The notes beneath the pieces were generated by a model. It made no database searches. It saw only the letters and a program-made list of their open reading frames with translations, and had not been told where the DNA came from. A program made the translations under genes and the position numbers. From positions 3,631,001 through 3,695,000 of the forward strand of contig NZ_CP041405.1 in NCBI RefSeq assembly GCF_007066085.1: a stretch of 64,000 nt of DNA, given 5' to 3'. Positions 25,415 through 34,248 of this stretch are shown here, piece by piece. The stretch is from Paenibacillus thiaminolyticus (lineage in GTDB: Bacteria; Bacillota; Bacilli; Paenibacillales; Paenibacillaceae). Positions within the stretch are counted from its first letter, which is position 1, and every line of letters starts with the position of its first letter.

Positions 25415-25702
25415 ATGAAACAACTGTTCCCGATTCGTCATGTGATGGGATATGTCTTCTCTCTCATCCTTTCTGTCGTCGCGCTGGCCGTCATCTTCTG
25501 GGATATGTCGTTCGCTATGGGAATGACCATCCTGCTCGTCTGTGCAGCGATCCAGGCATCTGTGCAGCTGTTCTTGTTCATGCACGCTACAGAAGACAAG
25601 ACGACGAAGACATCCAACATGGCGAACCTCGTCTACGCGCTGTTCGTCGGTCTGGTGACCGTCTTCGGTACGCTGTTCACGATGATTTGGGGTTATCAAT
25701 AA
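25415..25702 (+). CDS. qoxD: Cytochrome aa3 quinol oxidase subunit IV
   Basis: A 95-residue subunit with three helices: HVMGYVFSLILSVVALAVIF, a second with AIQASVQLFLFMH, and a third with YALFVGLVTVFGTLFTMIWG. The QLFLFMH motif is typical of CyoD/QoxD. Last gene of qoxABCD; a double hairpin terminator follows. Confidence 0.95.
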   Translation: MKQLFPIRHVMGYVFSLILSVVALAVIFWDMSFAMGMTILLVCAAIQASVQLFLFMHATEDKTTKTSNMANLVYALFVGLVTVFGTLFTMIWGYQ

Positions 25703-25724
25703 ACGGAAATATTCACTTGCGAAT

Positions 25725-25793
25725 AACACCTGTTCCTACCCTGGAACAGGTGTTACTTCAGACTGTCGACAAAGACTTGTCGACAGTCTTTTT
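25725..25793 (+). terminator. Double terminator after qoxD
   Basis: First hairpin AACACCTGTTCC/GGAACAGGTGTT (25725-25754), then AGACTGTCGACAA/TTGTCGACAGTCT with TTTTT (25760-25793). The second is the classical intrinsic terminator. Confidence 0.9.
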
Positions 25794-25918
25794 CTTAGGC
25801 AGGGCGGGGCCGGGGAAGGCAGGACCGTTAGGTCAGGGCAAGCGGGTACGCGCATGAAGGAAGCTCGCCCGCGGTTGTAGCAAGCGGGTACGGCATGAAA
25901 ATGCTGCACAGGCACAGC

Positions 25919-26110
25919 ATTTTTAGCCTCAAGAGGTTAAATTCCGAGAAAATCCTGTCAAACTGCATCATTCCGCCATTTTGAACGCTATCTGCACCTT
26001 GCCGCAGGATTATTACTGTATTTTCGCAGTAATCCTATGTTCGCATACTCGTTCCAATGAAATTGCTGCATTCTTGCAGTATTGGCACAGCAGATTGCTC
26101 AGTTCAGAAG
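25919..26110. repeat. Short relative of the non-coding repeat family, copy D
   Basis: Degenerate palindromic modules of the same kind as in copies A-C (AAATCCTGTCAAACTGCATCATT, then a CAGGATTATTACTG module, then GAAATTGCTGCATTCTTGCAG). Long end hairpins are missing. It lies between the qox terminator and an IS256 remnant. The preceding 25800-25918 contains a direct repeat GCAAGCGGGTACG (25838, 25881) and no gene. Confidence 0.6.
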
Positions 26111-26127
26111 CTCAATCCATATCATGG

Positions 26128-26320
26128 TGTAAAAAGAAAATGGCATAAAAGAAGAGCCATAGCAAGGATCCTCGTATAGGAATAAGGTTGTCGAGACAAC
26201 ATGCCGAAGGAGGATCTAGCTATGACCAGAGATGAGGGGATAGCGCCTTATTAGAATCTATCATGAATCAGGTTTTGCAGGCGCAGGCAACGGAACAGTG
26301 GAAGACGAGACACTATGAGG
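26128..26320 (+). mobile_element. 5' remnant of an IS256-family insertion sequence
   Basis: A terminal segment with GAAGAGCCATAGCAAGGATCCTC (given in part: AGAGCCATAGCAAGGATCCT), GAAGGAGG as RBS and ATG at 26222 lead into a frame-broken transposase N-terminus. The recognisable peptide is ALLESIMNQVLQAQATEQ, characteristic of IS256-family transposases. A frameshift precedes it and the remaining ~370 codons are absent, so the element is dead. Confidence 0.75.
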
Positions 26321-27015
26321 CGCAGGTTTTCATCTTTTTTATTGGCTTTCCTGTCAATTGTCGTCCTGTCGCAACTTACTCCAGTGGTTTCCGCATACGA
26401 AGATAACACAGACCGTTAGCACTGCGAGAATCTGCGGATGCGTTAAATAATCAGCAGCTCGGTGTAATGTCCTCAAGTTCCTGGCTGCGCATGGACCTGA
26501 CTGTTTCTCAACTTTCTACTAAGACCCCAAAAGAATTTCTTTTTAAAAATTCATTTCAATGGTAAACCGAACCTAATTTTACATTAAAAGATGTTGTTGG
26601 CATAACCCATCCTGAGCATTTTTCACATGTAAATAACAGCGAAATATTTAAATATACGTATGATACTTATACCAATATGCTTCCTCCTTCCTTTGTCGGT
26701 ACCAAAGATGTCTACCAATGGGATGCCAACCGAAATAATACGTACGGCATGGCGTTCGTCTACGATTTGCTAGGTTCTGATAGAGATGGGCTTGGAAACA
26801 AGTTAATTGTGAGAAATAATAGAGGATATATGGCTTATCGGGTGACTCTAAATAATAACTCCTACTTCCAGGGCAGTGCGCATGCTCATTACGCACATAC
26901 TCAATATGGCATTAGTGGTTTAAGCATTGATTTAAAGTCGGGAAGTCTGTCCTTATCTGGAGCAATTAGCGTTGATTATGCAGATGATGTGGGGAAAACG
27001 TTTGATATTGAATAA
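26315..27015 (+). pseudogene. Broken gene for a secreted protein
   Basis: ATG 26315 begins a good signal peptide (MRRRFSSFLLAFLSIVVLSQ, then TPVVSAYEDN) that stops at TAG 26417. The reading continues in another frame (LRESADALNNQQLGVMSSSS), meets an in-frame TAA at 26563, and resumes unbroken as TEPNFTLKDVVGITHPEHFS to the stop at 27015. So one frameshift and one nonsense codon separate a ~230-residue exported protein. The C-terminal part is intact and ends in VDYADDVGKTFDIE. No family recognised. An IS256 remnant abuts the 5' end. Confidence 0.7.
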
Positions 27016-27065
27016 TTCGATTTTCTTTGGGTTGCCACAATTTCCCCCATAACGGAGGTGTCACT

Positions 27066-27239
27066 TTGTTTGGCCTATACTTTTTCCTCGTCTTCGTAAG
27101 TGCCATCTGCTTTCTTATCAGTTTTGTCAGCACGATCAAAGGGATTGTCGACCGGTCCACCTACAAAGAGCGCCTGTTCTGGGCTTGTGTAAGCATGGTC
27201 GTCTTTCTCTACTGTATAATGGCAGTCTTGCTCAGATAA
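27066..27239 (+). CDS. Small two-helix membrane protein
   Basis: A 57-residue protein with hydrophobic segments FGLYFFLVFVSAICFLISFV and ACVSMVVFLYCIMAVLL joined by a charged loop (STYKERLFW). TTG 27066 is chosen because GGAGG lies seven bases upstream; no ATG or GTG fits. It follows the broken secreted protein gene by 50 bp and ends in its own terminator. It could be an immunity- or accessory-type partner of that protein, but this is speculation. Confidence 0.6.
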   Translation: MFGLYFFLVFVSAICFLISFVSTIKGIVDRSTYKERLFWACVSMVVFLYCIMAVLLR

Positions 27240-27362
27240 TAATGCAAGTATACATTTCTGGACTGCAAGGAGTATTCTCACTTGATTGAATGCTTTGTTT
27301 TGTCCATATTAGCGCTGTTGAACACAATCCTGCAAGCTCACTGCCACTCTTTCAGCCCCTGC

Positions 27363-27402
27363 AAAATCCTATCCTGGTATTTACCGAGATAGGATTTTCT
27401 TA
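27363..27402 (+). terminator. Terminator after the small membrane protein
   Basis: AAAATCCTATC, loop, GATAGGATTTT followed by CTT. It lies 124 bp after the 27066-27239 gene. The rest of 27240-27525 shows no gene. Confidence 0.7.
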
Positions 27403-27525
27403 TGTCTATAGCGACTCGTTGTAACCCCCCCACTTTTATCGATGCGACTCGCCGCATAGTGACCCATCGCCCCCTTCCAGAATAGGATGCTCTAGGCGAA
27501 TAACTATAGGGAGGATTCGAACGTT

Positions 27526-28431
27526 ATGTATGATTACCCCATGTATCCGTATTACAGCATAATGACGAAGTGCAAGGAGCAGCCGATTACGTTCCCGCCC
27601 CAGCATCAAGATCAACAGCCGGGATTGGAATATGTAATGTGTCCGCGGCCGATCGCAGAGAATCCGGCCTATACCGGCAGCGGCAAGCTTCGGGATCGTG
27701 TCGTGCTCATTACGGGTGGAGACAGCGGCATTGGCCGGGCCGTGGCCATTGCTTGCGCCAAGGAAGGCGGGGCAGTCGCATTCGCTTACCTGTATGAAGA
27801 GGTCGATGCACAGGAGACCAGTGCCCGGATCGAGGAGTTGGGAGGCCCCGTCCTGGCGATGAAAGCCGATCTGCGCAGCCGCGCCGCGTGCTGCGATATC
27901 GTGGAGCAGACGCTTCGCCGCTTCGGACGGCTCGATGTGCTGGTCAACAATATTGGTGTGCAGTATCCGCAGGACAGCCTGCTTGATATTACGGAGGAGC
28001 AGCTGGAGCAGACGTTCCGCACTAATATTTTCTCCTTCTTCTTCGTCACGCAGGCGGCGCTGCCCCATCTGAAGCCGGGCAGCTCGATTATCAATACCGC
28101 CTCAGTTACCGCTTACCGGGGCGAGAAGACGCTGATTGACTATTCATCGACGAAGGGAGCCATCGTATCCTTCACCCGCTCATTGTCTCTCTCGCTGGTC
28201 GATCAGGGCATTCGCGTCAACGCCGTCGCCCCGGGCCCGACCTGGACGCCGCTCACTCCGTCCAGCTTCTCCGCCGATCGGGTGGCGGTCTTCGGCTCGA
28301 ATACGCCGATGAAGCGGGCCGCCCAGCCGTTCGAGCTCGCTCCCGCGTATATCTACCTGGCGAGCGATGACTCCCGCTACGTTACCGGCGAGACGATGCA
28401 TGTAAACGGCGGCGCGTTCATTACCTCCTGA
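27526..28431 (+). CDS. SDR family oxidoreductase (YhdF/YghA-type)
   Basis: A 301-residue short-chain dehydrogenase with an N-terminal extension of ~45 residues typical of the YghA/GsiB39-like branch (glucose/aldehyde reductases linked to stress). The NAD(P) loop is TGGDSGIGRAVAIA near residue 63, then NNIG, the catalytic Ser in NTASVTAYRG, and YSSTKGA with the catalytic Tyr and Lys. The C-terminus ETMHVNGGAFITS is standard. GGGAGG precedes ATG 27526. Monocistronic. Substrate unknown. Confidence 0.92.
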   Translation: MYDYPMYPYYSIMTKCKEQPITFPPQHQDQQPGLEYVMCPRPIAENPAYTGSGKLRDRVVLITGGDSGIGRAVAIACAKEGGAVAFAYLYEEVDAQETSARIEELGGPVLAMKADLRSRAACCDIVEQTLRRFGRLDVLVNNIGVQYPQDSLLDITEEQLEQTFRTNIFSFFFVTQAALPHLKPGSSIINTASVTAYRGEKTLIDYSSTKGAIVSFTRSLSLSLVDQGIRVNAVAPGPTWTPLTPSSFSADRVAVFGSNTPMKRAAQPFELAPAYIYLASDDSRYVTGETMHVNGGAFITS

Positions 28432-28511
28432 CCCGGACCTCAGGGAGCAGGGCGGTTCACAGTACGGCAGCCGGCCAGTCTGCTGATTGCCGGTTGCCGG
28501 TACAAGCCAAG

Positions 28512-28949
28512 CTAGGCCGCCCTTCTCCGCATGACTTGATAGATAACCTCGGAGAACACCAGCCCCATCGCGATCGCTCCCGAGATCATCGCCGCCTTGA
28601 CCCCAAGCTGAACCGCGATGTCGTATTGATTCCCGACCGCATGCCGCATCGCGTCATACGCCATGCCGCCGGGCACAAGCGGAATAATGCCGGAGACATT
28701 GAAAATAATGATTGGGGTCCGGTACTTCTTGGCGAAGACGTGGCTTATCATCGTCACGACGAAGGAGGCGATCAAGGTCGCCGGAATGGCATCGATCCCT
28801 GTCATCGTGAACGAGAGGTAGACGAGCCACCCGATTAACCCGACGAAGCCGCACTGCACTAGATTTTTCCGGGGAACATTGAAAAGTATGCCGAAGGCGG
28901 CCGTCGCGAAGAAGCTGACCGCCAGTTGTTCGATGAAGCTCATTCCCAT
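28512..28949 (-). CDS. ThrE-type exporter, small subunit (DUF3815)
   Basis: A 145-residue membrane protein with four to five helices. The ThrE C-terminal half signature is seen: NVSGIIPLVPGGMAYDAMRH near residue 80. In Bacillota the threonine/serine exporter is split into two genes; this is the second, 10 bp after the larger subunit gene on the same strand. Together they would export small hydroxy amino acids by proton antiport. Confidence 0.88.
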   Translation of the reverse strand: MGMSFIEQLAVSFFATAAFGILFNVPRKNLVQCGFVGLIGWLVYLSFTMTGIDAIPATLIASFVVTMISHVFAKKYRTPIIIFNVSGIIPLVPGGMAYDAMRHAVGNQYDIAVQLGVKAAMISGAIAMGLVFSEVIYQVMRRRAA

Positions 28950-28959
28950 CCTCCTTCCG

Positions 28960-29718
28960 CTAGCCGATGGACAAGACGCATGCGATGCCGGCTCCGATCG
29001 CGAAGGCGGTCAGGAAGGCTTCCGCGCCCTTCGAGATGCCGGAGACAAGATGTCCGGCCATCAGATCCCGTACGGCATTCGTAATCAGCAGTCCAGGCAC
29101 GAGCGGCATGACCGAGCCAATGATGATTTTATCCAATTCGCGCCCCAGCCCATATGTGACGCATAGATAAGATACCGTCCCGATGGCGATCGATGCCAGG
29201 AACTCGGCGAAAAATTTGATGCGTACCAGCCCGTGCACGTACAGCAGCAGCGAGAAGCCGATGCCGCCCGCCAGCATCGCCGGCACGAATTCCGGCCAGC
29301 CGCCCCGGAACATAATGGCGAAGCAGCCGCTCGATATCGTCGCCGCGGCGATTTGCAGCCATAGCGGATAGGCCAGCCGGGCCTTATCGATTCGCTGCAG
29401 CAAGCGCAGCGCCTCTGCCGCAGGAAGCCCGTCGCCGCTAATCTTCCGCGATATATTGTTGACGAGCGTCACCTTCTTCAGATCGGTCGACCGCTCCTCA
29501 ATGCGGAACAACCGCGTCGCCGTCGCGGAGCCGTCGATGGCGAAGATGATGCCGGTCGGCGTCACGAAGCTGTGACTATTCTCGTATCCGTAAGCAGCCG
29601 CAATCCGCCTCATCGTGTCTTCTACCCGGTACGTCTCACCGCCGCACTGAAGCATAATTTTCCCCGCGAGAAGACATACCTGGGTCACCTCGTAGCTTGC
29701 ACTCGGCTGTGCGCTCAT
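28960..29718 (-). CDS. ThrE-type exporter, large subunit (DUF1212)
   Basis: A ~252-residue protein. The N-terminal soluble part has EVTQVCLLAGKIMLQCGGET and YRVEDTMRRIAAAYG; the membrane half ends in GSVMPLVPGLLITNAVRDLMAGH, the ThrE signature. The start is uncertain: ATG 29718 has GGGGAG seven bases upstream and fits family length, while ATG 29793 lies next to the previous gene's terminator without an RBS. Pairs with the DUF3815 gene downstream. Confidence 0.88.
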   Translation of the reverse strand: MSAQPSASYEVTQVCLLAGKIMLQCGGETYRVEDTMRRIAAAYGYENSHSFVTPTGIIFAIDGSATATRLFRIEERSTDLKKVTLVNNISRKISGDGLPAAEALRLLQRIDKARLAYPLWLQIAAATISSGCFAIMFRGGWPEFVPAMLAGGIGFSLLLYVHGLVRIKFFAEFLASIAIGTVSYLCVTYGLGRELDKIIIGSVMPLVPGLLITNAVRDLMAGHLVSGISKGAEAFLTAFAIGAGIACVLSIG

Positions 29719-29791
29719 TCCTTCACTCCCCATACTGGCCATCTGCGCTTTCATTGATGAGTCGCTTGGGACATCCGCGATGTCCATTCGC

Positions 29792-29814
29792 AAAAAGGAG
29801 AGCCATCGCTCTCC
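29792..29814 (-). terminator. Terminator after the metallo-hydrolase gene
   Basis: Minus strand GGAGAGC-GAT-GGCTCTCC followed by TTTTT, 87 bp after the metallo-hydrolase stop and before thrE. Confidence 0.75.
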
Positions 29815-29900
29815 TTCTCTGTCATTCTGCCTATAGTGTAACCGACGCCTCCCGGTTTAGTCCAGATGAGGAAAATGCAGCCTGACAGGCAACCCGTCTC

Positions 29901-30656
29901 CTAGCTGCGGTACACATTGCGATGCCATTCCTGATGGAGGAACGGGCCGTCACAATTCCGCACCGCTTCGTCATAGGACACAGGTTGTTCGCTAGCCAAT
30001 ATCGCCTCGAAGTAAGCGATCCGATTCGCAATATCGCGTTCGATAGCCTCCCGGCCGCTGATGACCGGGCCATGGCTTGGAATAAGCGCATAATCGCCGT
30101 ATTCCTTCAGCTTATTCAGCGAGTCCCGATGCCTCCCCACATACTGGCCGCTGTCCACCGACGGCAGTATCGCTTCTCCGCCGTTCGTGAACATGAGCTC
30201 GTCGCCGATATGAGCGTACTGCCCGTTGATGAGGACAAGCGCACTGCAGTGCGCATGGCCGGGGAAGGACAACAGCGTCAATTCGAAGGAGCCGAACGGC
30301 AGTTGCAGATGCTGGTCGAATACAATATCCGGCGTAAAATAGGGATGATCCCCCGGATCGGTCCACATATCGAGCGTCACCTGGTAATGCGCGCTGCCGT
30401 AAATCGGGACTTGAGGAAGCGCCTTCAGTCCATATATATGGTCAGCGTGGAAATGCGTCAGTATCACCCCCTTAATCGCGATCCCCTGGGAGCTCAAATC
30501 TTCATATACTTGCTGTGCATGCTCCTCAAAGGCGGTGTCGATAAGCATCGCCTGGCCGTTCTCAATCAGGGCCGTAATATTGTAACCGTAATGCCTGTCC
30601 GGGCGCGGCTCGAACATGTAGAGAACGATGCCGTCCGCAATCTGGTGCTTCTCCAT
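29901..30656 (-). CDS. MBL-fold metallo-hydrolase
   Basis: A 251-residue metallo-beta-lactamase-fold hydrolase. The metal motif HFHADHIYG (HxHxDH) lies near residue 69, FPGHAHCSALVLINGQYAHIGDE supplies the next His and the bridging Asp, and IPSHGPVISG the last His. The N-terminus has the usual YNITALIENGQAMLIDTAFE. GGAGG precedes ATG 30656. Substrates of this general family include thioesters, lactones and glutathione conjugates; nothing here decides. Confidence 0.88.
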   Translation of the reverse strand: MEKHQIADGIVLYMFEPRPDRHYGYNITALIENGQAMLIDTAFEEHAQQVYEDLSSQGIAIKGVILTHFHADHIYGLKALPQVPIYGSAHYQVTLDMWTDPGDHPYFTPDIVFDQHLQLPFGSFELTLLSFPGHAHCSALVLINGQYAHIGDELMFTNGGEAILPSVDSGQYVGRHRDSLNKLKEYGDYALIPSHGPVISGREAIERDIANRIAYFEAILASEQPVSYDEAVRNCDGPFLHQEWHRNVYRS

Positions 30657-30731
30657 AGGAACCTCCTGTGTCGAGATAATGATCCTTGCTCAACACCCCT
30701 ACTATAAAAGAAAATGACTGACAACTATATG

Positions 30732-31649
30732 TCAGCCATGATACGACAACCACATCTCATAAATATATTGTTGGACGGCATGTCTAACCTGAGGAGGATC
30801 GACGACCGTACAGTCCTTGCCGAAGCCAATGATGAACTTCAATAGACCTTCTTCATACGGAAAATAATCAGTGACAATAAAATGGCCCTCTTCGGTTCTC
30901 GTTATCGACTCCTTCGGGACATGCTCCGCCAGTTGGCCTCCGATGCGGGCTGAGAATTGCAGCGTCACCTTGATGCTGCTGCGATAGTATCCCGCGTCGA
31001 GCAATCGCTGGACCGCTTCCGCCGTCTCCCACCGCTTCTCATAATGGCCGCCCAGCCGAAGCTGCCGGATCCGCACCAGCTTGAAGCGGCGGTAATCGTC
31101 CCGGATGCGGCAGTAGCCATTCAGATGCCAGTGGCCCCCAGAGAACGCGATCTGAACCGGCTCTACTATCCGCTCCTCGACATCCATGCGCCGGTTCATA
31201 TAATCGAAGACGAGCAGCCGCGATTGCTCCAGCGCTTGATTCATCAGCTGCAGGCTGCTCCTCAGCTCATCCTCCATGCTGAAATGAGACAGGTTGATGC
31301 TCCATGCATCCGCGGAAGGACGTCTGCGCTCATGCTCGAATTTCAACACCATATCGTTGAAATGCGGGTTCTTCCCGAACAGCACGTCCAAACTGTTCGC
31401 GACGGCCAGGAACGTCGCGGCCTCCCCTTCACTCAGGAACAGATTGGAGACTTGATAATTCTCCATCAGATAGTAGCCTCCGCCCGGGCCGCCGAGCGCT
31501 GCGATCGGCACCCCGGCCTCGCCCAGCTTGTCGATATCCCGATAGATGGTGCGAAGAGAGACTTCGAAGTGTTCGGCCAGCTCCTGGCCTGTCACCTTGC
31601 CCCGCTGCGCGATGATTAGCAGCATAGAGAGCAGCCGATCGACTCTCAT
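30732..31649 (-). CDS. HTH-WYL (YafY family) transcriptional regulator
   Basis: A 305-residue regulator with an N-terminal DeoR-like HTH (MRVDRLLSMLLIIAQRGKVT, then ELAEHFEVSLRTIYRDIDKL) and a C-terminal WYL domain (about 140-220). The WYL triad region is DYMNRRMDVEERIVEPVQIA and HWHLNGYCRIRDDYRRFKL, so the canonical Trp-Tyr-Leu is modified to HLNGY. It overlaps the upstream TVP38 gene by four bases (ATGA) and is probably co-transcribed with it. WYL domains sense nucleotides or nucleic acids. Confidence 0.88.
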   Translation of the reverse strand: MRVDRLLSMLLIIAQRGKVTGQELAEHFEVSLRTIYRDIDKLGEAGVPIAALGGPGGGYYLMENYQVSNLFLSEGEAATFLAVANSLDVLFGKNPHFNDMVLKFEHERRRPSADAWSINLSHFSMEDELRSSLQLMNQALEQSRLLVFDYMNRRMDVEERIVEPVQIAFSGGHWHLNGYCRIRDDYRRFKLVRIRQLRLGGHYEKRWETAEAVQRLLDAGYYRSSIKVTLQFSARIGGQLAEHVPKESITRTEEGHFIVTDYFPYEEGLLKFIIGFGKDCTVVDPPQVRHAVQQYIYEMWLSYHG

Positions 31650-32299
31650 GACCCGATCGATTCCTTCCGCCCAGGCATCGGCGGCTCCTGCTCTTCCTCA
31701 GGCGGGAGATCCTTGGTGAAGCGCGCTTCGATCTTCTTACTAACCCACAGCGAAGCGGCAAGGAACAAGACGACGTAAATAATCTGAACCGGATGATGAA
31801 CGAACCGCATGATGTCATGTCCAATGTAAGAGACCGCGAACACCATAATCGCCTTGCCGAGCGTGACCGCAATGAAGAAGGAACGGATGCGCATCCGGGC
31901 GATCGCCGCCGCCATATTGATGATGACGAACGGGCCTACCGGAAAAATACTGAGCAAGAACACATAGCTGAACGCATTGCGCCGCACCCAGAGCAGGCTT
32001 TTCTTCACCTTGGGCTTCTGCGCGTAGCGCTGAAAATAACGATGTCCGGCTATGGAACGGACGATGAGGAACGTAACCATGCATCCGGCAATCATGCCGA
32101 GCCAGGAATAGAAGAACCCCAGCCACAGCCCATATACAGCGGCATTGACGCCGACGATGACGATCGTCGGCAGCGGGGGAATGAACGACTTCATGAAGGT
32201 CAGCAGAATACCGGGCAGCGGACCGAACGAGCGGAACTGCTCCAGCAGATTCCTGAGGTTCTCCTCCGTCACGTAAGACATGATATTCGATAACTCCAT
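31646..32299 (-). CDS. TVP38/TMEM64 (DedA-like) family membrane protein
   Basis: A ~217-residue protein with five to six hydrophobic segments. The family core is PPLPTIVIVGVNAAVYGLWLGF and SWLGMIAGCMVTFLIVRSIA; FPVGPFVIINMAAAIARMRI carries the conserved FPVxPF. Related proteins scramble or flip polyprenyl phosphate or phospholipids. The start is uncertain: ATG 32299 is chosen, ATG 32281 is possible. The stop overlaps the start of the WYL regulator gene (ATGA). Confidence 0.85.
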   Translation of the reverse strand: MELSNIMSYVTEENLRNLLEQFRSFGPLPGILLTFMKSFIPPLPTIVIVGVNAAVYGLWLGFFYSWLGMIAGCMVTFLIVRSIAGHRYFQRYAQKPKVKKSLLWVRRNAFSYVFLLSIFPVGPFVIINMAAAIARMRIRSFFIAVTLGKAIMVFAVSYIGHDIMRFVHHPVQIIYVVLFLAASLWVSKKIEARFTKDLPPEEEQEPPMPGRKESIGS

Positions 32300-32431
32300 A
32301 TTTTGTATGCACCAACTTCTATTCAGCTTGATGGGACAGAGCCAAGCTATCCGCTTCGCCACTTATCCTCCGCCTTAGCATAGCATAAATATCAGGCCAG
32401 GAGATTACCGATCCGCGCTGCCATCAATTGT

Positions 32432-32572
32432 TCAATTATGGAACAGGGGACAGGCTGCCGAACGGACGTCGAACAGCTGCATGCCCTTGTTATAGCCGAA
32501 GACGATATGCCGCTTCTCATAAGTGGCGTACATGCCCTGTCCCGCGAACTCATCCTTGTCCGGCTCTCCTGC
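32432..32572 (-). pseudogene. Possible gene remnant, C-terminal fragment
   Basis: A coding-like stretch without a start: NAGEPDKDEFAGQGMYATYE followed by KRHIVFGYNKGMQLFDVRSA, ending at the TGA at 32432. The composition is normal protein but no upstream continuation or RBS is present. Not recognised. The rest of 32300-32767 shows nothing else. Confidence 0.35.
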
Positions 32573-32767
32573 ATTGTTTTTCCCTTTTAAAACACAAAAA
32601 AGCGCTTCATCAATGGATAGGCCCCGATGGTCAAACTCTATTTCTCCCTCACAACCCCTATCCGGTCACCCGGAGGAAGATTCCGCCCTAAGACGGCAAA
32701 ACAGCAGACAGCCCAAGCCATCTGCTGTACGCTTCCATGCCGCCCGACTTCGAGCGAATGGAATATA

Positions 32768-33625
32768 TCAAGATTGAACTTGCAGAATGAGATGAATCCC
32801 GTTCGGATCCACGGTTCGAACCGTGCCCGCTTCCTCCTCAACCTGCGCATGAAGCTGACGCAGCCGTTCCACGGTCTGCTTCCGTGTCTCCTCGTCCGGC
32901 AGCATGAGCGTGAACCATTTCAAGCCTGCGCTATCCTTGCCAGGAGCGGACTCCCCCGCGCTATGCCATGTATTCAAGCCAATATGATGATGGTACTTGC
33001 CGGTCGAGATGAACAACGCTTGCCGGCCATAACGTGCGACAGTCTCGAAGCCCAGCCCCCGGCCGTAAAATTCCTCCGTCTTCTCCAGATCGGATACCTG
33101 CAAATGAATATGGCCGATGATCGTGCCGCTTGGCATCGCCGTCCACGGACGGCCGGTCGCTTCATGCAGCAGGCTGTCGGCCTGCAGTGCAACGGTCGCC
33201 ATGCCGACCTGGCCCTCGTTCCAGCTCCATGTCTCCGGCGAGCGATCGGCATAAATCTCGATGCCGTTGCCTTCCGGATCCGCCAGATAGAGCGCTTCAC
33301 TCACATAGTGATCCGATGCTCCCTGGAGAGGGTACCCAATCTGGATGAAGTATTGAAGAATATCGGCCAGATCAGATCGGCTCGGGAGCAAGAACGCAAT
33401 ATGGTAGAGCCCGGTCTTGCGCGGGTTCCTAGGCTCGATCGTATCCGGCTGCTCCAACGTGACGAGAGGCGTCACGCCATCCGCCGTCAAGACGGCGCTA
33501 GCGCCGGATTGTTCGAGCACCCTGAATCCGAGTACATCGCGGTAGAACAAAAGCGAGCGTTCCAGACTCTCGACGGCCAGTTGAACATGCCCGACATAAG
33601 TAGACGGGTAACGATGAAAATTCAT
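32768..33625 (-). CDS. catE: VOC-family ring-cleavage dioxygenase, CatE-like
   Basis: A 285-residue protein made of two vicinal-oxygen-chelate modules. Module 1 begins YVGHVQLAVESLERSLLFYR and module 2 IGHIHLQVSDLEKTEEFYGR, each opening with a metal-ligand His. HHHIGLNTWHS and the final Glu-bearing PNGIHLILQV complete the site. In B. subtilis CatE is a thiol-dependent catechol-2,3-dioxygenase forming catDE with the DoxX protein CatD. The same pair occurs here (33 bp apart), next to a CatR-like regulator. Confidence 0.85.
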   Translation of the reverse strand: MNFHRYPSTYVGHVQLAVESLERSLLFYRDVLGFRVLEQSGASAVLTADGVTPLVTLEQPDTIEPRNPRKTGLYHIAFLLPSRSDLADILQYFIQIGYPLQGASDHYVSEALYLADPEGNGIEIYADRSPETWSWNEGQVGMATVALQADSLLHEATGRPWTAMPSGTIIGHIHLQVSDLEKTEEFYGRGLGFETVARYGRQALFISTGKYHHHIGLNTWHSAGESAPGKDSAGLKWFTLMLPDEETRKQTVERLRQLHAQVEEEAGTVRTVDPNGIHLILQVQS

Positions 33626-33657
33626 AAGCTAGTTCCCCCTTCAGGCACTAGGCCTGT

Positions 33658-34080
33658 TCATGCGCTCGGCTTGCTGCCGAACAATAGACGATCGAGCGAC
33701 CACGTATTCCCTGGCGACAGGACGAAATATACCGCCATAACAAAGTAGGCCAAATCCAGTTCATAGCCCGCCATTTCCGGACTGCCGGTAAAGCCTGCCG
33801 CGAACTTCACCTTCACCATCGCCCCAGCCATAATAAGAATGAACAGGGCAGAGAAAAGGCGGGTGCCCAGGCCAAGAATAAGAGCGACGCCCCCGATAAT
33901 CTCAATCAGGGCAACGGCATAAGCCGCAAATCCAGGCAGCCCCAGACTCTCGAAGAATCCCATCGTATTGCCAATGCCGCCCTGGAACTTCTGAAAGCCG
34001 TGAATAAGAAAAGCTACCCCCAAAAAAATCCTTAACAGCAGAGCACCTATTTCGTGAAGTTTCGTCATTTCCGAATACAC
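33658..34080 (-). CDS. catD: DoxX family membrane protein, CatD-like
   Basis: A 140-residue four-helix membrane protein of the DoxX family (LRIFLGVAFLIHGFQKFQGG, VALIEIIGGVALILGLGTRL). First gene of the catDE-like pair and divergent from the HxlR-type regulator gene. In B. subtilis catDE is induced by quinones and catechol. Confidence 0.86.
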   Translation of the reverse strand: MYSEMTKLHEIGALLLRIFLGVAFLIHGFQKFQGGIGNTMGFFESLGLPGFAAYAVALIEIIGGVALILGLGTRLFSALFILIMAGAMVKVKFAAGFTGSPEMAGYELDLAYFVMAVYFVLSPGNTWSLDRLLFGSKPSA

Positions 34081-34128
34081 ATCCTTTAATTTTAGAATAA
34101 ATGCAACCTGGCGTTGCCATCACCTCGG

Positions 34129-34145
34129 TTACTAATTACAAGTAA
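34129..34145. promoter_or_regulatory. YodB/CatR-type operator
   Basis: TTACT-AATTACA-AGTAA, an inverted repeat in the intergenic region between catD and the HxlR-type regulator. It matches the TACT-N7-AGTA architecture of YodB/CatR boxes, placed to repress both directions. Confidence 0.7.
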
Positions 34146-34248
34146 ATATAAATTAGTCAATCAATATTGTCAAGTAATTATATTTTTTTGGGAAAGATGC
34201 TTATTTCCGCTCACCAGTGCTATAATAGAGGGGTAGAGGTGATGGAAC

